The notes under the pieces: generated by a model | Told to the model about the DNA's origin: nothing | The model's database searches: none | What the model saw: the letters and a program-made list of their open reading frames with translations, nothing else | In this document: piece after piece, positions 1-11,696 of the stretch | How the letters are laid out: each line of letters begins with the position of its first letter | Position numbering within the stretch: the stretch's first letter is position 1 | Assembly: GCA_018105865.1 (NCBI GenBank) | Contig: CM030859.1 | Span: 7,048,443-7,112,442, forward strand | DNA from: Metaphire vulgaris | Lineage: Eukaryota; Annelida; Clitellata; Crassiclitellata; Megascolecidae | DNA length: 64,000 bases | Direction of reading: 5' to 3' | Position numbers and translations under genes: made by a program

Positions 1-76
1 AGAATGAGAGACATACAGATTGAGAGGAAAGCCATTAGCGATGCAACTTAAAACTAGTTTTCAAAATTTGCTCATT
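1..76 (+). repeat. Partial copy of the 1-3 kb inverted-repeat unit
   Basis: These bases are the reverse complement of roughly 2768-2845. They correspond to a segment of about 70 bp that the left arm of the downstream inverted repeat (1037-1505) lacks and the right arm keeps. The stretch is followed by AAGTAAG-type repeats that look like the 3' tail of the neighbouring minus-strand retroelement fragment. Confidence 0.7.
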
Positions 77-159
77 TAAGTAAGAAAGTAAGAAGTAAGA
101 GAACGTCAAGATTATAGTGGTAACTTGTCTAAAAGACTGCGCGAACACTTTAAACAAAA

Positions 160-1035
160 TTAAACTAAGTAGCTAGTCTTAAAAAGCCAAGACTTCAGTC
201 GATTCCTGAAAATATCTAGCGACGATGACTCCCGTATGTCAGCAGGAAGCGAGTTCCAAGTACGCGCAGCAGCCACCGGGAAGGCACGATCTCCGACGGT
301 GACAAGACGCGTTCTTGGAACCATAAGGACCGAAGTCGCGGACGATCTAAGTCGTCTGCGGCCCGCGAGGTCAGAAACACTACGAAACTCGGATGCAAGA
401 TAATTCGGACCCATCCCGTGAAGGCAGCGATATACAAGAGTTGATAACTTGAACATGATGCGCTCAGGCACCGACAGCCAATGAAGATCAACAAGAAGCG
501 GGGTGACATGATCACATCGGGCCGAACGATAGATAAGACGAGCAGCACAGTTCAAAACAGACTGCAACCGGTCAAAAGAATAGGCAGGTGACCCCGCAAG
601 AACTGCATTGCCATAGTCGAGCCTAGTCAGTACCAGAGCGACAACCAACGTCTTAAGGACGGCTTGAGAAACAGACCGACGCAGACTCCTAATCAAACGA
701 AGTGAAGAGAAACAGCTGGCGACAGTCTTGGATACATGCAGCTTAAGGGTCGCTGCACTATCAAGGTAGATTCCCAAGTTACGCACTGAGGCAGCCGGGT
801 GGAGCTCGAGATCGTGGATCTTGACACAGTCATGCGGCAACAGGTGCTGTTGCCTCTCGGTGGCTAGCCAGAGCACTTCCGACTTAGAGACGTTAAGCTG
901 GAGCCTATTAGACTTAAGCCAGACTGACAACTCATCCAAGCACCGGGTGAGACGCTCAAGAAGCAGATGCGTTTCAGACGGCCAGCAGCCACCATAGATC
1001 TGAGTGTCATCCGCGTAAAGATGTCCATAAAGCCC
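160..1035 (-). pseudogene. 5'-truncated CR1/L2-like non-LTR reverse transcriptase
   Basis: An open frame on the minus strand encodes the C-terminal half of a non-LTR retrotransposon reverse transcriptase. Reading from 1035 it begins just before the catalytic YADDTQ box, then continues through the thumb region and ends in the family-typical tail with a WNSLP motif followed by a short basic segment ending KSWLF. The YADDTQ form and the tail are characteristic of CR1/L2/Jockey-type elements. The first methionine in frame is at 939, but homology extends upstream to about 1035, where a repeat boundary cuts it. The endonuclease and the RT N-terminus are absent, so this is a dead 5'-truncated copy. 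Bases 77-160 carry an AAGTAAG-rich stretch consistent with the 3' tail. Confidence 0.85.
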
Positions 1036-1036
1036 A

Positions 1037-1505
1037 TCTATTCAATTCAATGTAAATAGCAGTGATTTGAAGGTTATTTTAGCAAAAATGATGATAAAAC
1101 ACATATATACAGGAACTGACATGCAAGCAAACTCAAGGACAGTGGAGACAGTCATGTAGACAGAATGAGAATGCACAAGTTATCTTTTTTATGTCTGACT
1201 GTATATCTGTCTGTCTCTCCTCAGTGGCGTAGCAATATGCTTGGAGGCCAGAGACGTAGCTAGGATATCCGGCGCCCGGGGGCAAAGTGTACCGTCGGCG
1301 CCCCCCTCAACACTGCTGACAAGCAAAAAAGTTCGTCACATCGTTCCCGGCACTCCTCAGAACTTACGCCCCTCTTCAAATAGTGCTGACAAGCAAAAAA
1401 GGTCGTCACATCGTTCCCGGCACTCCTCAGAACTTACGCCCCTCTTCAAATAGTGCTGACAAGCAAAAAAGGTCGTCGCACGTGTTTCTTCTTATTTAGT
1501 ATGCA
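1037..1505 (+). repeat. Left arm of a large inverted repeat
   Basis: This arm matches the reverse complement of 2438-2970 nearly throughout, apart from an internal deletion of about 70 bp. It contains a terminus-like CAGTGGCGTAG at 1222-1232 that has its mirror copy at 2711-2721. It also contains two to three tandem copies of a 70-bp unit (GACGACCTTTTTTGCTTGTC motif in the complementary sense). The 70-codon frame at 1241-1453 is repeat-derived. Confidence 0.8.
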
Positions 1506-2437
1506 TTTCATTTACCCAAATACCCAATTTTGGCGCCCCCACCTTGGCGCCCTGGGACATATGCCCCCTACCCCCTAGCTACATCCCTGTCGGCAGGGGG
1601 TTATCGTTGTATTTTTTCATTTTTAAAATGTCTCACAAACAAAATAAAGGTAATCCTTGTATTTTTCCTCTCCGGATACAAAAATGCCCCGTCGTCAAAT
1701 TTTTGGGGAAAATTTCACCCAAACCAAAAGAAAAATTTCTTTTTGGGGGGATTCCCCTAGAGAGGGCCTAGAATAAACACTGACTTTAGCGATCTCTCTC
1801 TCTCCCTCTCCCTCCCCCTCTCTCTCTCTCCCTTTCTCTCTGTCTGTCTCCTAGCTGTCTCTCTGTCTATCGGTCTGTCTTTCTATTTGTACTCTCATTC
1901 AATTGCTTTCCTCTCAATCTGTATGTCACTCATTCTGTCTACATGTCTGTCTCCACTGTCCTTGAGTTTGCTTGCATGTCAGTTCCTGTATATATGTGTT
2001 TTATCATCATTTTTGCTAAAATAACCTTCAAATCACTGCTATTTACATTGAATTGAATAGACGGGATCCCCCCGCCTAGTGGGCGAGCGCGGTGGCCTGA
2101 ACTAGAGGAGGCTATGGTTTGACGGTCACCACAAAATATAAGCCGATCCTTATTTCTATTGTATCATCTCAGGCCCAGCCAGTCAGTCAAGTGATTCGTA
2201 GTCTTGGTCAGAGGGTACTGTCTGGAGTGGAGGTCTAAGTTTTGCTTTCATAGTTAAATCTATATCATGAGCATCTGAAATGCTTAGACGTGTCGTCAAA
2301 ATAGAAATTATCTCCTGTCTGCTTTCGTCAAGATATATTCAGTGAGAGTAAAGTTGTGCCGATGAGCAGCGCATGGCAGCTCCAGGATTTGGCAAGTGGG
2401 GGCCGTTGGGCTGGCAAATTCTAAGCATCGGAGAAAC
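1506..2437. repeat. Spacer of the inverted repeat with an extra partial arm
   Basis: This is noncoding spacer between the arms. It holds a CT-rich low-complexity tract (about 1790-1890). Bases 1895-2058 are a further partial copy of the right arm in the same orientation as 2815-2970, so the locus has three copies of that segment. I see no gene. Confidence 0.6.
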
Positions 2438-2970
2438 TGCATACTAAATAAGAAGAAACACGTGCGACGACCTTTTTTGCTTGTCAGCACTATTTGAAGA
2501 GGGGCGTAAGTTCTGAGGAGTGCCGGGAACGATGTGACGACCTTTTTTGCTTGTCAGCACTATTTGAAGAGGGGCGTAAGTTCTGAGGAGTGCCGGGAAC
2601 GATGTGACGAACTTTTTTGTTTGTCAGCAGTGTTGAGGGGGGCGCCGACGGTACACTTTGCCCCCGGGCGCCGGATATCCTAGCTACGTCTCTGGCCTCC
2701 AAGCATATTGCTACGCCACTGAGGAGAGACAGACAGATATACAGTCAGACATAAAAAAGATAACTTGTGCAAACGAGCAAATTTTGAAAACTAGTTTTAA
2801 GTTGCATCGCTAATGGCTTTCCTCTCAATCTGTATGTCTCTCATTCTGTCTACATGACTGTCTCCACTGTCCTTGAGTTTGCTTGCATGTCAGTTCCTGT
2901 ATATATGTGTTTTATCATCATTTTTGCTAAAATAACCTTCAAATCACTGCTATTTACATTGAATTGAATA
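2438..2970 (-). repeat. Right arm of the large inverted repeat
   Basis: This is the mirror image of 1037-1505, longer by a segment of about 70 bp (2768-2845) that the left arm has lost. The sequence just outside (GACGGGATCC, 2971-2980) is shared with the internal partial copy at 2059-2068. Confidence 0.8.
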
Positions 2971-2980
2971 GACGGGATCC

Positions 2981-3543
2981 CCCCGCCTAGTGGGCGGAGC
3001 ATATCGAGCGCGGGGGCCTGGGGATATAGTTCGGCTCTGGTCAAACTCGGTCACAGTGACCGAATCCATTTAGTAGCTGGTTTTGTCCCTAATTAAAGTC
3101 CCTCCCCCGGAGGAAGGAAGCGTTTCCCGGTTATTGCCTCGGCGTTCAGCGCGTTAGGTGAACCGTTTCCATGGAGACACGATAATATGGAAAGCCGTAA
3201 TTTGGACATCTCGCCATTCAAACCGCGGTCTCGAAGAAGAAATGCCCGGATGAGTGGAATGTAAACGCGCGAAAAACAGAGACACTGCATGCAGATGGAC
3301 TCACAATACGCTGAAGACCTTTGTGTGCTCAGAGAGCAAAGTGGGGGAATGCACTGCACTTGGGTCAACCTCATTATTACCATTTGTCTGGACTTCAAAC
3401 GCCTGTTCGAGTCTAGGCAGACTTAGCGACGAAACAGTTAGGGACATACATCATCAAAACAATCGATGCATACAGGTACCGGCTATTCGATTCCGTCTAT
3501 ACTTGTCAAGTCTAGCCTATTGAGGGGGGGGGGGTCAATTTAG
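2981..3543. other. Unassigned intergenic sequence
   Basis: GC-richer sequence than its surroundings, with no convincing gene. The short frames here (for example 3093-3398 minus) have no recognisable domain and I do not call them. Confidence 0.5.
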
Positions 3544-3551
3544 GTCGGGTT

Positions 3552-3706
3552 CAGGGACGTAGCGACAGAGGGGTATATCGGTATATATGCCCCCAAATCA
3601 GTCTACCTTAAAAGTTTTTTATGTGGTTTATATGATTTCTGTGGTTTATAGTGAAGATTTATAATATTTGCACCCCCGCCAAATCAAATTCCTGGCTACG
3701 CCTCTG
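3552..3706 (+). mobile_element. hAT-type MITE (CAGRGRCGTAGC family), copy 1
   Basis: A 155-bp noncoding element that starts CAGGGACGTAGC and ends GCTACGCCTCTG, flanked by a perfect 8-bp target duplication GTCGGGTT (3544-3551 and 3707-3714). The 8-bp duplication and CAG ends indicate hAT mobilisation. Related copies lie at 21245-21415 (inverted) and 59402-59566. Confidence 0.92.
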
Positions 3707-3714
3707 GTCGGGTT

Positions 3715-4997
3715 AGACCCATATTGTATTGCGTTGTATATTGGAGAAATTGTATCGTAATAGCGAATCTTGGAGCTGCCTTGCAGTATTTTCGTGGCGA
3801 CAGAAGTGGCATTCTTTAGGGCGACATTGTTGACGCTTCTAGTCAAAGAAGTACAGTAAATACTGTGTCCAAAGAAGTCAATACTGTGTCATGTCGTTGG
3901 TGTCGATAAGTCTTATCCGAGGTGAATGTTTTGAAGAAATTGCAACAATTATTGGACGCTTGTTGGTTGCTTTCAGTTCCATTATTAGATATTTTCATTC
4001 TTGTGTCTCCGAATTCTCGCTAGCAGAAAAGTCTTCACCAATGCATCAATAAAGCTAATTAACTCCATCGTTGATTAAGAAGCAGCTAAAGAAAAGTCTT
4101 AACACAGTAAACGTTGATTCTTAAAATGTGAAAACTGCTTAAAGGTCGAAAAACAGCATTTCTCATCACCTGTACCAGGTAAGTCACCGCTGTCCTGTCC
4201 GTGCCTTCCATTTAGAGACACCGTTAACGCCAAGAGTGGTCTGGCCTCATTCGAACAACGAGAATGACCTTGAAGATATAAAGGTTAAACGGACGAACAA
4301 CGAAGAGATGACGAAATTAACGAAAGGAATTAAAAGGAAGGAGGAGGAGGAGGAGGAGGAGGAGGAGAAGGAGGAGGAGAAGGAGGGAGAATTATTTAGT
4401 AATTCTTATTTATTCTTTGTCATATTGACGGTTTCGAAGTTTTTTATTGAGTTTCAGGAACTGTCATATCAGAAATGTCTTTTAAAAAAATTCTATGCAT
4501 GCTATTTAAGCTTGTAATAATGTTAATTATTTATACAACCCAATTGTACATCCAATGAAAAACCGAACTGACTTAGGGCGAATGTAATCAGTTTATGGAA
4601 ACAATAGAAAAACGTGTTTCATATTTCTGTTACTGCTACAGTGACTAGGCATACTCGCTAGATCACTTAAAGACAGGGAAAACTGGCAGCTATGCACGTG
4701 ATCACTTAGGTATTTCATACCAAACTTCTGCGTTGTGTTTTTAAGTATCAATTTCGATATGACGTGTCTCTAAATTAATATCGATATCGAGGTGTTAGCA
4801 TATGCTTTCATGTCATAAAAAGACCGAAAGTTGCATTAATTACCTATGGATACCACATTTAGGCCTAACTGTAGTTTATCACCATTTCCGGTTCCGCTTT
4901 GGCAACACATATCGGTCTCCAATAATGCTTGGATAACATGGAAATATTAGGACAAAAAAATCCCATCAGAATCGTCGCGATTCTAGTGTCTATTTTT
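3715..4997. other. Intergenic, no gene seen
   Basis: No domain-bearing frame. A short GAG-repeat tract at about 4336-4390 produces a Glu/Lys-rich frame (4236-4517) that I take to be simple-sequence artefact. Confidence 0.5.
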
Positions 4998-5012
4998 CAG
5001 ACTTGGAGTCGA

Positions 5013-5220
5013 GGCCACAACTGTCGAGGCCAAGGCGAGGCCAAGGCCAGGAGGTCCGAGGCCAAGGCCAAGGCCAAGGCCAGGAGGTCCGAGGCCAAGG
5101 CCAAGGCCAAGGCCAGGAGGTCCGAGGCCAAGGCCAAGGCCAAGGCCAGCAGGTCCGAGGCCAAGGCCAAGGCCAAGGCCAGCAGGTCCGAAGTCAAGGC
5201 CAAGGCCAAGGCCAGCAGAT
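5013..5220 (+). repeat. 33-bp subterminal array, left end of hAT element
   Basis: About five to six units of 33 bp, each made of a 15-bp block (AGGAGGTCCGAGGCC) and three AAGGCC hexamers. The later units change GG to GC in the block (AGCAGGTCC). Both strands give long spurious Ala/Lys- or Gln/Gly-rich frames. Confidence 0.9.
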
Positions 5221-5767
5221 ATTTGGCGTTTTTGGCCAAATTTTTAGGTACATTTTGCCAAATTTTTGCCAAATTTTTTGCACATTTTACATTTATTTAT
5301 TTATTTGTTACATTATTTCTTCATTTCCTTGGAGCCACGCCCCTGCCCCCAAATGACGCCCCCGTTAAACACGAAGTCATGAAATAATGCAGAAGTGTTA
5401 AACTCTACAGTTTAATCCACAGTTGGTTGCGTAGTTGGCAACTTAGAGGTTTAAGTTGAGGAGGGCCTACGAATATGAGAGTGCCCAAGGCCTACGAAGA
5501 CCTTAAAACGGTCCTGCAGTAGCCACCTCAGTGGAAGGGATGTACATGGACAGTGGGTAAAATCCCCCTTTCCCTGCAAATCGCGCGCTGATCAGGCCAA
5601 CACTCGATTTGGGCAGATTAAACGTCAAAATATTGAAATTTTGGGGGCCAAACAAGTGCTGGGCTCGTACCTGAATTATTGGTGCCCTGGCTCCTATGGA
5701 TTGGCGTCCATGGCAGTAGGGTCCAGTACCTACTACCAACCATGTTTTAAAAATAAAATTAAAATAC

Positions 5768-6000
5768 CTTTTGATGTTTTGTAGCTGTTTGCCAGTCTCG
5801 TGTTTTATATCCAGATGTTTCTTGAACCCACTTGAAGTTCCTCGAGTTTCACTTATTATTTCGCGACATTGCTTGCATTTCGCGGACCACTTTCTTTCAT
5901 TTATTATTTTGAAATCGGTGAAAGCAAACTTCAAAATGCTAGGCTCATTTGTGGCCATATTCTTTGCTTGCGTATTTTTACTTACAAACTTTAATAGCAA
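5768..6000 (-). CDS. hAT transposase first exon, BED zinc finger (remnant)
   Basis: The minus-strand frame encodes a BED-type zinc finger: a W-x-K-C-x2-C pair (KWSAKCKQC) followed about 20 residues later by the H-x4-H pair in KKHLDIKH. The finger is the DNA-binding module that hAT transposases use to recognise their own transposon ends. A likely start is the ATG at 5958, with an in-frame alternative at 6000. The frame leaves homology at a consensus donor (AAAAG|GTATTT, exon end 5768), so this reads as a first coding exon. I find no downstream RNase H-like or hATC exon within the element. It lies between two AAGGCC arrays inside 4998-6680, which supports transposon origin rather than a host gene. 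Confidence 0.75.
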
Positions 6001-6465
6001 TAGGTAGGCCTACAGCAGAGATTGCTGTCACTACGGCACCGTTTCTTTTCCAAGTGCGATCAGTCTACAACCTCCTTAGCCTAAGCAGATGCAGCCTCGC
6101 AGGTGTCTCTGTTATACTTTAGAGACAATAAACCCCGGCCCCCTGTGAAGCCGCCGCAGTCTAGAACTGCTCTAAAATAGACGCCATATATCCATTTAGG
6201 TTCAAGCCTTTTAATACTTTTATTAGCAAGAAACCCAATTGTCTGGTCCAAATGCCTATTTCAATCCCTGAGGCAATGTTCGCTTCAAACAATGGCAGCC
6301 TTGTCAATGCAAGCAACATAATTACAAGCTATTAGACTTAGCAGGAATTCTCAGGGTCTACCGTTTGGATTGAACAGAGGACGTTTTGTTCAGATACTAT
6401 TCGTCACTTCCAACATTTTGAATGCGCGATTTTCTTGTTTAATTCCATGGTGTGAGGGCTTGGCC

Positions 6466-6667
6466 TCGAGTACACAAGGCCGAGGACTTGCATCCCGAGG
6501 CCAAGGCCAAGGCCGAGGACTTGTACCCGAGGCCAAGGCCAAGGCCAAGGCCAGCAGGTCCGAGGCCAAGGCCAAGGCCGAGGACTTGTATCCCGAGGCC
6601 AAGGCCAAGGCCAAGGCCAGCGTCACTTGGCCTCGAGGCGCCTCGAGGCCAAGGCCACGGCCTCGAG
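6466..6667 (+). repeat. Subterminal AAGGCC array, right end of hAT element
   Basis: Interrupted AAGGCC hexamer array with blocks GAGGACTTGTACCCGAGG and GCAGGTCCGAGG, ending in the terminal inverted repeat. This array is less regular than the left one. Confidence 0.85.
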
Positions 6668-6688
6668 GACTCCAAGTCTGCTATTTTT

Positions 6689-8231
6689 ACCCCCACCCTT
6701 TCCGCGGCGGTTACCAAGAAGTGTACAGGGAAAGTCGATCACTTCCGTCTAAGGATTAAAAGAGACTAAAGCGCAGTTATATTGCTGGGTGGGAAAAGTA
6801 TTTTTTCCGCCTAATCTACGAGAAAGATGCGCTCGAAAACAGAAATGTTGGGCAGAGAAATAAAATAACTGTGGTTTTTAGGGACATTTGCGCAGAAAAA
6901 TTTCGGTTAAGCGCTCCTGTGAAAATCCTGACTATGCCCATCGTTTCACACACCTTCTCTCAGGGGTGTAACACCCGTAGCTGTTTTAGAAATAAAATTT
7001 CGGGTTTTAGAGTTTTAAACTTTAATGTTTGACAGGTCAGGTTCATTAACCCTTCTCTATATTCTTCCCCTCGTAGGTCCCTATGTGTTCTGCTGTCTGC
7101 AGAGAATAAAAGCCTTACGAACATAAAAAATTAGTTTTTCATTTTCGGCTTAAAAATCAAAAACAGAAAACCTAAATCTTGACTTTTTCAGGTTTTTAGA
7201 TCTGAAAATCTCAGAAACACGGGGGGTTTTGAAGCCATATTTTCCAGCTCTGCCTTCTCTCCTTAATTAAATATTTTCTCTGTTTTCTGTTGAACAAATA
7301 CTCGCATGAGACGTGTCGTCTAATTCTAAAGCACTGCAGAGTGCAGACGTCTCAACCTCGATGTGCTTGAAACGCCTGATAAATCGCCCGCACTACTCTC
7401 CCTCAGCCAGCTCTGCTATAGACCTGATCACAAAAGCACCAACACACTGACCGGAAGTGGATCGATCACAATAATTGTCGTCGTTTCCGGTTTCTCAATT
7501 TCTTCGGTCTTCAACTTCATCGTCGTGGACCTAATAAACTCTTTGAGAAATCTCAACGGATTTAAAGCCTTGAATTTCTCAGTTGAGAAAAAACCAAAGA
7601 CGAACGACGTCAGAAACTGACGTCTGACGCAGATCGATTTTCCCATAAACCACTCGACAATGCAATCGTTGCCTGGCAACGGTCTCGTCCTAAGCCGAAC
7701 CGCGGTGCAGATGTCCTCGAGAGAATCGACGAACGTCATACGGTCTCTAACGTCATAATAGGGTTGAAAGGTCAGCGATGGAGCAGACGACCGATCGCTC
7801 TTCGCCCGCCAATCAAAAAGGAAAAAAACTCATGAATATTAACTATTGTGACAGCAACCACTTCATATCTGCAGCCCAAGGGAGGTAGGTTATCTTCACC
7901 GATCCGTAAATCCTGCCCCGCGGATCAAATATGGCCCGTGAAGGTTCCTTGTTTGGCCCTCGAGATTCTCGTAGTCAAGAAATTTTTAGAAGATGCTTGT
8001 ACTGAAAATGCTAATTTTCATGTTAACTCCATCTAAGTCACCTGCTTATCCAGACATTTAATTCTCCTACGTACATACACAAGGGATGGAATGATGGAAG
8101 GGAAGGGTTGGGACGCTGGGCCACTAGCCTTTTATATAATATTAATAATTATTATGCACTTCTATAGTACCATTTCTATTACTCTAAAGGTATCAATCGA
8201 TGGCACTTCAAATCCATCAGCAAAAGACCTG
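6689..8231. other. Intergenic, no gene seen
   Basis: No recognisable coding domain on either strand. The short frames at 7363-7620 and 7428-7739 have no identifiable homology. Confidence 0.5.
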
Positions 8232-8239
8232 GTCATTCC

Positions 8240-8547
8240 TAGGCCCGTCTTTTGCCAGTGTGAGGCCCCTTGGCACCTAGCGGCCTGAGGGGCCCCGGCG
8301 GGGTGAAACAGCGTTGTTTTGTTCTGATGTCCGAAAAAAGTTGACGAGAAAAAAGGTCATCGCGTTTTTTGGTGCTCGATCTTCCAATTAATTTATCATC
8401 CAGAAGTTGATAAGCAAAAAGAGGCCAAACAGGTCAAAACATAAAAAGTCTGGAGCGCGTGGGGTCCCTAGTGGAGCGCGCGGGGCCCCTTAGATGCGCT
8501 GGGTCCCGGGCACAGTGTCCAATTTCCAACACGTAAAGACGAGCCTG
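8240..8547 (+). mobile_element. hAT-type MITE (YAGGCCCGTC family), copy 1
   Basis: A 308-bp noncoding element that starts TAGGCCCGTCTTT and ends AAAGACGAGCCTG, with a perfect 8-bp target duplication GTCATTCC (8232-8239, 8548-8555). A diverged, longer copy lies at 26872-27233. Confidence 0.88.
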
Positions 8548-8695
8548 GTCATTCCAGGAATCAGTCAGTGGCAAGACATAGACCGGAATGGAGCAATCTC
8601 TGACCGTGGCAAAGGCAGGTCATCGTTCCGGTGAAGACAACGGACAAAATTCAATTCAGAACTAAGTTGCAGCGATGAAAACCTTGAAAGGCTAC

Positions 8696-8795
8696 AGTGG
8701 CGTAGCCAGAGCCGCCGAGAGGGGAGGCAGGGGGCAATTGCACAGGGGCCCAGCGGTCTGGAGGGGACCCGGGCCGATGATGAATATGCATAATT
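8696..8795 (+). repeat. Fragment of a CAGTGGCGTAGC-ended repeat
   Basis: Starts CAGTGGCGTAGCCAG. Much of it matches the reverse complement of about 26025-26120. No opposite terminus is recognisable here. Confidence 0.6.
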
Positions 8796-8933
8796 AATTA
8801 CTTCACCTGAAACGTTTGCTAAAGAGCTAAAAACGCATGTGTTCACCATATCGTATAGTTGACTGTTTGACTGTACAGCGCTTTTGGTTTTGGCCGATGG
8901 CCATGTTACGGCGCTTCACAAATCGTCGAATAA

Positions 8934-8934
8934 T

Positions 8935-8969
<35 letters not shown>
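8934..8969. repeat. (AAT)n microsatellite
   Basis: About 11 AAT units following a short GGCGCTTCACAAATCG sequence. The same type of junction recurs in the window and may be the tail of a SINE-like repeat. Confidence 0.8.
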
Positions 8970-8970
<1 letters not shown>

Positions 8971-9244
8971 CAATAATACTACTAATAGCACTGTCACCGT
9001 CGAAAACAACGAAGAAAGTAACGGCTCACTGAATCTTCGTGTCAGTCGCCTCTCGAGAACTTCTCAACGATTTCAAACAGAAAGGAAACGGATGACATTA
9101 AAGTCATCGATGACAGTATTGCGAAATGTCAACTGTCAATTATGTGCTGACGTAACTCAATAGCTTAGACGCTGACGACAAAATTTAATATGTTGCGTGA
9201 AAATTGACTTGGCGTCAAGCCTTTGAACCATTATTTCCATTAGC

Positions 9245-9425
9245 TGGGAGACACAGATAGATCGATAGATACAGTAGATGGATAGATAGAGGGAGGGATA
9301 TGGAGAGAGGGGAGAGGGAGAGAGGAAGGAGGAAGGAGGAAGAGAAACGGAGAGGCAAACAACGAAAGTAAGCGAGATAGAGAGAGAGAGAGAGCAGTGT
9401 GTATGTGTGCGAGAGAGAGAGAATT
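9245..9425 (+). repeat. GA-rich low-complexity tract
   Basis: GATA, GGA and GAGA simple sequence. The minus-strand frame 9157-9510 is a Ser/Leu-rich artefact of it. Confidence 0.7.
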
Positions 9426-9837
9426 TATTGTTTTGAACGAGAAATGGGAAAGACGGGCGCAGGTGATATTTAAGACGAGAAAGATATAATGGAAAGAGAT
9501 GGATGAGCAAAATGAGGATGGAAGGGAATAATGAAAGAGTTGACGGATGAAAATAATAGCACGCGCCTTGACACTTTAATGAAGATTTATATAATACAAG
9601 TGGCTAAAATTCTTGTCAATTAGCGCCATGGGATAAGGTCCGCTAGCTAACTCTAACTGAAAACTCTCTCGAGTTTGCTGCATTCGATAAAAACGTTCGT
9701 TTAAAATTAATTGATCCGTTGTTTCCTTGCGTTCAAATATCTTGAGGGCAACTAATCAAAAACAAATCCGTCCAACAGCAGTGAAGTTGCTAATCCTCTT
9801 GAATTTTAAAAAGCTGACAGGAATCCTTAAACGTTAC

Positions 9838-10493
9838 CAGTGATGTGAAGCCTTGGTCTTGGTCTTGACTTCGAGGCTTCTTTGTGTGCCTGCAACTTCG
9901 GCCCCCATTGAAACTTTGAAATAGTATTTTCACAAGGAGGAATTGTGTAATGAGACCGCAAAGAGCCAGGCTTGGGAATGAGCTGCTTGAAACGTTGATG
10001 TTCTTGCGCTGCAATGGCAAATGAGTGAAATGAGCAGTTTTTTGTTTAAATAATGACAACATCTTTATTATTATAGCTACAAGTAACTGAAAAACCAAAA
10101 GCTGATTGCAGAATGCAGATAACAATAACTAAAATGTTCACTGCATTATTACACATTTACAAAACAACAAGATTGACTAGTTTATTATTAGGCGGTGATG
10201 TTAGCTCTTTCACATAGTACAATAGTGTAACAATTGTCAGCGCTACTGTAGTGCACACATTTCATATTTATATTACATTACGAGTGTGACCCTGCCGAAT
10301 GCCGATAGTTAAAATGGATCGAAGCCTTGGCCTTGGTCTTGGCCATGAGTGAAATATCTTGGCCTTGGCCTCGGTCTTGTAGGTCACTGCCTTGGCCTTG
10401 GCCTTGGGGCTCAGAGTCTTGGTCTTGGCCTTGGTCTTGAGGGTTAGCGTCTTGGCCTTGGCCTTGTACTGGACTGCCTTGGTAACATCACTG
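9838..10493 (+). mobile_element. hAT element with CCTTGG-array end
   Basis: A 656-bp element bounded by CAGTGATGT (9838-9846) and ACATCACTG (10485-10493), with an 8-bp target duplication that matches at 7 of 8 positions (AACGTTAC 9830-9837, GACGTTAC 10494-10501). Subterminal DNA at both ends is built from GCCTTG and GTCTTG hexamers: short on the left (9852-9885), long on the right (about 10320-10485). I see no clear transposase domain in the middle. Confidence 0.85.
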
Positions 10494-11005
10494 GACGTTA
10501 CCCCTGTCTTGAATTGCCACAGCATTTAGGCGTGTGAACGTAATATTTTTGTTTTGCGAAGTCTCTTGCCAATGATCTAAAAATCGAAAGGACCATCTGG
10601 ACTTTCACTCGGGTTTCAGGTCATTCGTCAACAGTTCGAGCAGCTTTGCCGCTGCTTTGTAGAATAATTATTTAATTATCCGAGTCTCAGTAATTCTCAG
10701 CTAATGGAGACTCATTTCTTATTTAGATCAGCATTGCATGATCATGCGCTTCGCCGCTTATTCGGGCGCCAGCAGGCGGCGCAGCGCCGAAACTGCCGAG
10801 TAAGCGACTTGGTCGGTTCTCTCGCCTGCGGCTGACTGCTTCTGTTGTTTTTTTCCAATAAGAGACGGTTTATGCCGACGAGGAAACGGGTTCTCTATAT
10901 AATGAGATACGCGACTGTTTGTTTCGCTGAAACTGAAATAGAAAAAAATAGGCACACGGCGTATTCTCTCGCTTACATTTCCAGTCCACGTGACGACACC
11001 AACTC

Positions 11006-11219
<214 letters not shown>

Positions 11220-11578
11220 GCAAGACAATTTCTTAAGCGCAGTAAACATGACAAGCTAGGCAAAGTCAAAAGCGCTTTATAAAAACGAACGGTAATTTGA
11301 GCACTTGCGTTGCCTCGTGGAATGGGATGAATTTAAAATTCGCGTGTTAATTTTTTAATTAATGATTTTTTGTTGAGTGGCTGTCCACAGTGTTTAATCT
11401 AGACTCCTGGACTCCGGGGGGGACTGAAAAAGCCGGAGGGGAACTGACAAAGCCGGGAGGAATTCTGCTAAGGGGCTGCTGTTAGTTGATGTAGTATGTC
11501 AAAATTTTCGGGGGGGATTTGAAATTTCCGGGGAGAAAAGGTTAATTTTCGCCTTCGGAAACGGCCTAGAAACGGCCT

Positions 11579-11696
11579 GGCTGTCCATAAATTAAGTAGA
11601 CAAAATAGGGAGGGGTTTGAAAAGTTTGACAGTTGTTGACAAGTGCGGGGGTGTCAAAATTTGCCAACAAATTGTTTACGTAATTTATGGACAGCC
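11579..11696 (+). mobile_element. Short MITE with GGCTGTCCAT ends
   Basis: A 118-bp element with imperfect inverted ends GGCTGTCCATAAATTA and TAATTTATGGACAGCC. The interior shares a GTTTGACAGTTGTTGACAAG motif with the element at 58474-58875, so both belong to one family. I could not confirm a target duplication. Confidence 0.7.

Larger units (their letters stand above)
4998..6680 (-). mobile_element. hAT transposon with AAGGCC-array ends
   Basis: A 1683-bp element with perfect 13-bp terminal inverted repeats (CAGACTTGGAGTC at 4998-5010, its complement at 6668-6680) and a perfect 8-bp target duplication CTATTTTT (4990-4997, 6681-6688). Just inside each end lies an array of the hexamer AAGGCC. 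In the middle on the minus strand is an exon with a BED zinc finger, the DNA-binding domain found at the N-terminus of many hAT transposases. No catalytic or dimerisation domain remains, so it is a deletion derivative that would need a transposase supplied in trans. Confidence 0.93.

Noticed and set aside
4236..4517. Lys/Glu-rich 93-codon frame
   Set aside because: Driven by a GAG simple repeat; no domain, splice context or homology recognised.
5003..6769. Long Ala/Lys-, Gln/Gly- and Pro/Arg-rich open frames on both strands
   Set aside because: They are translations of AAGGCC hexamer arrays at hAT ends, open in several frames at once.
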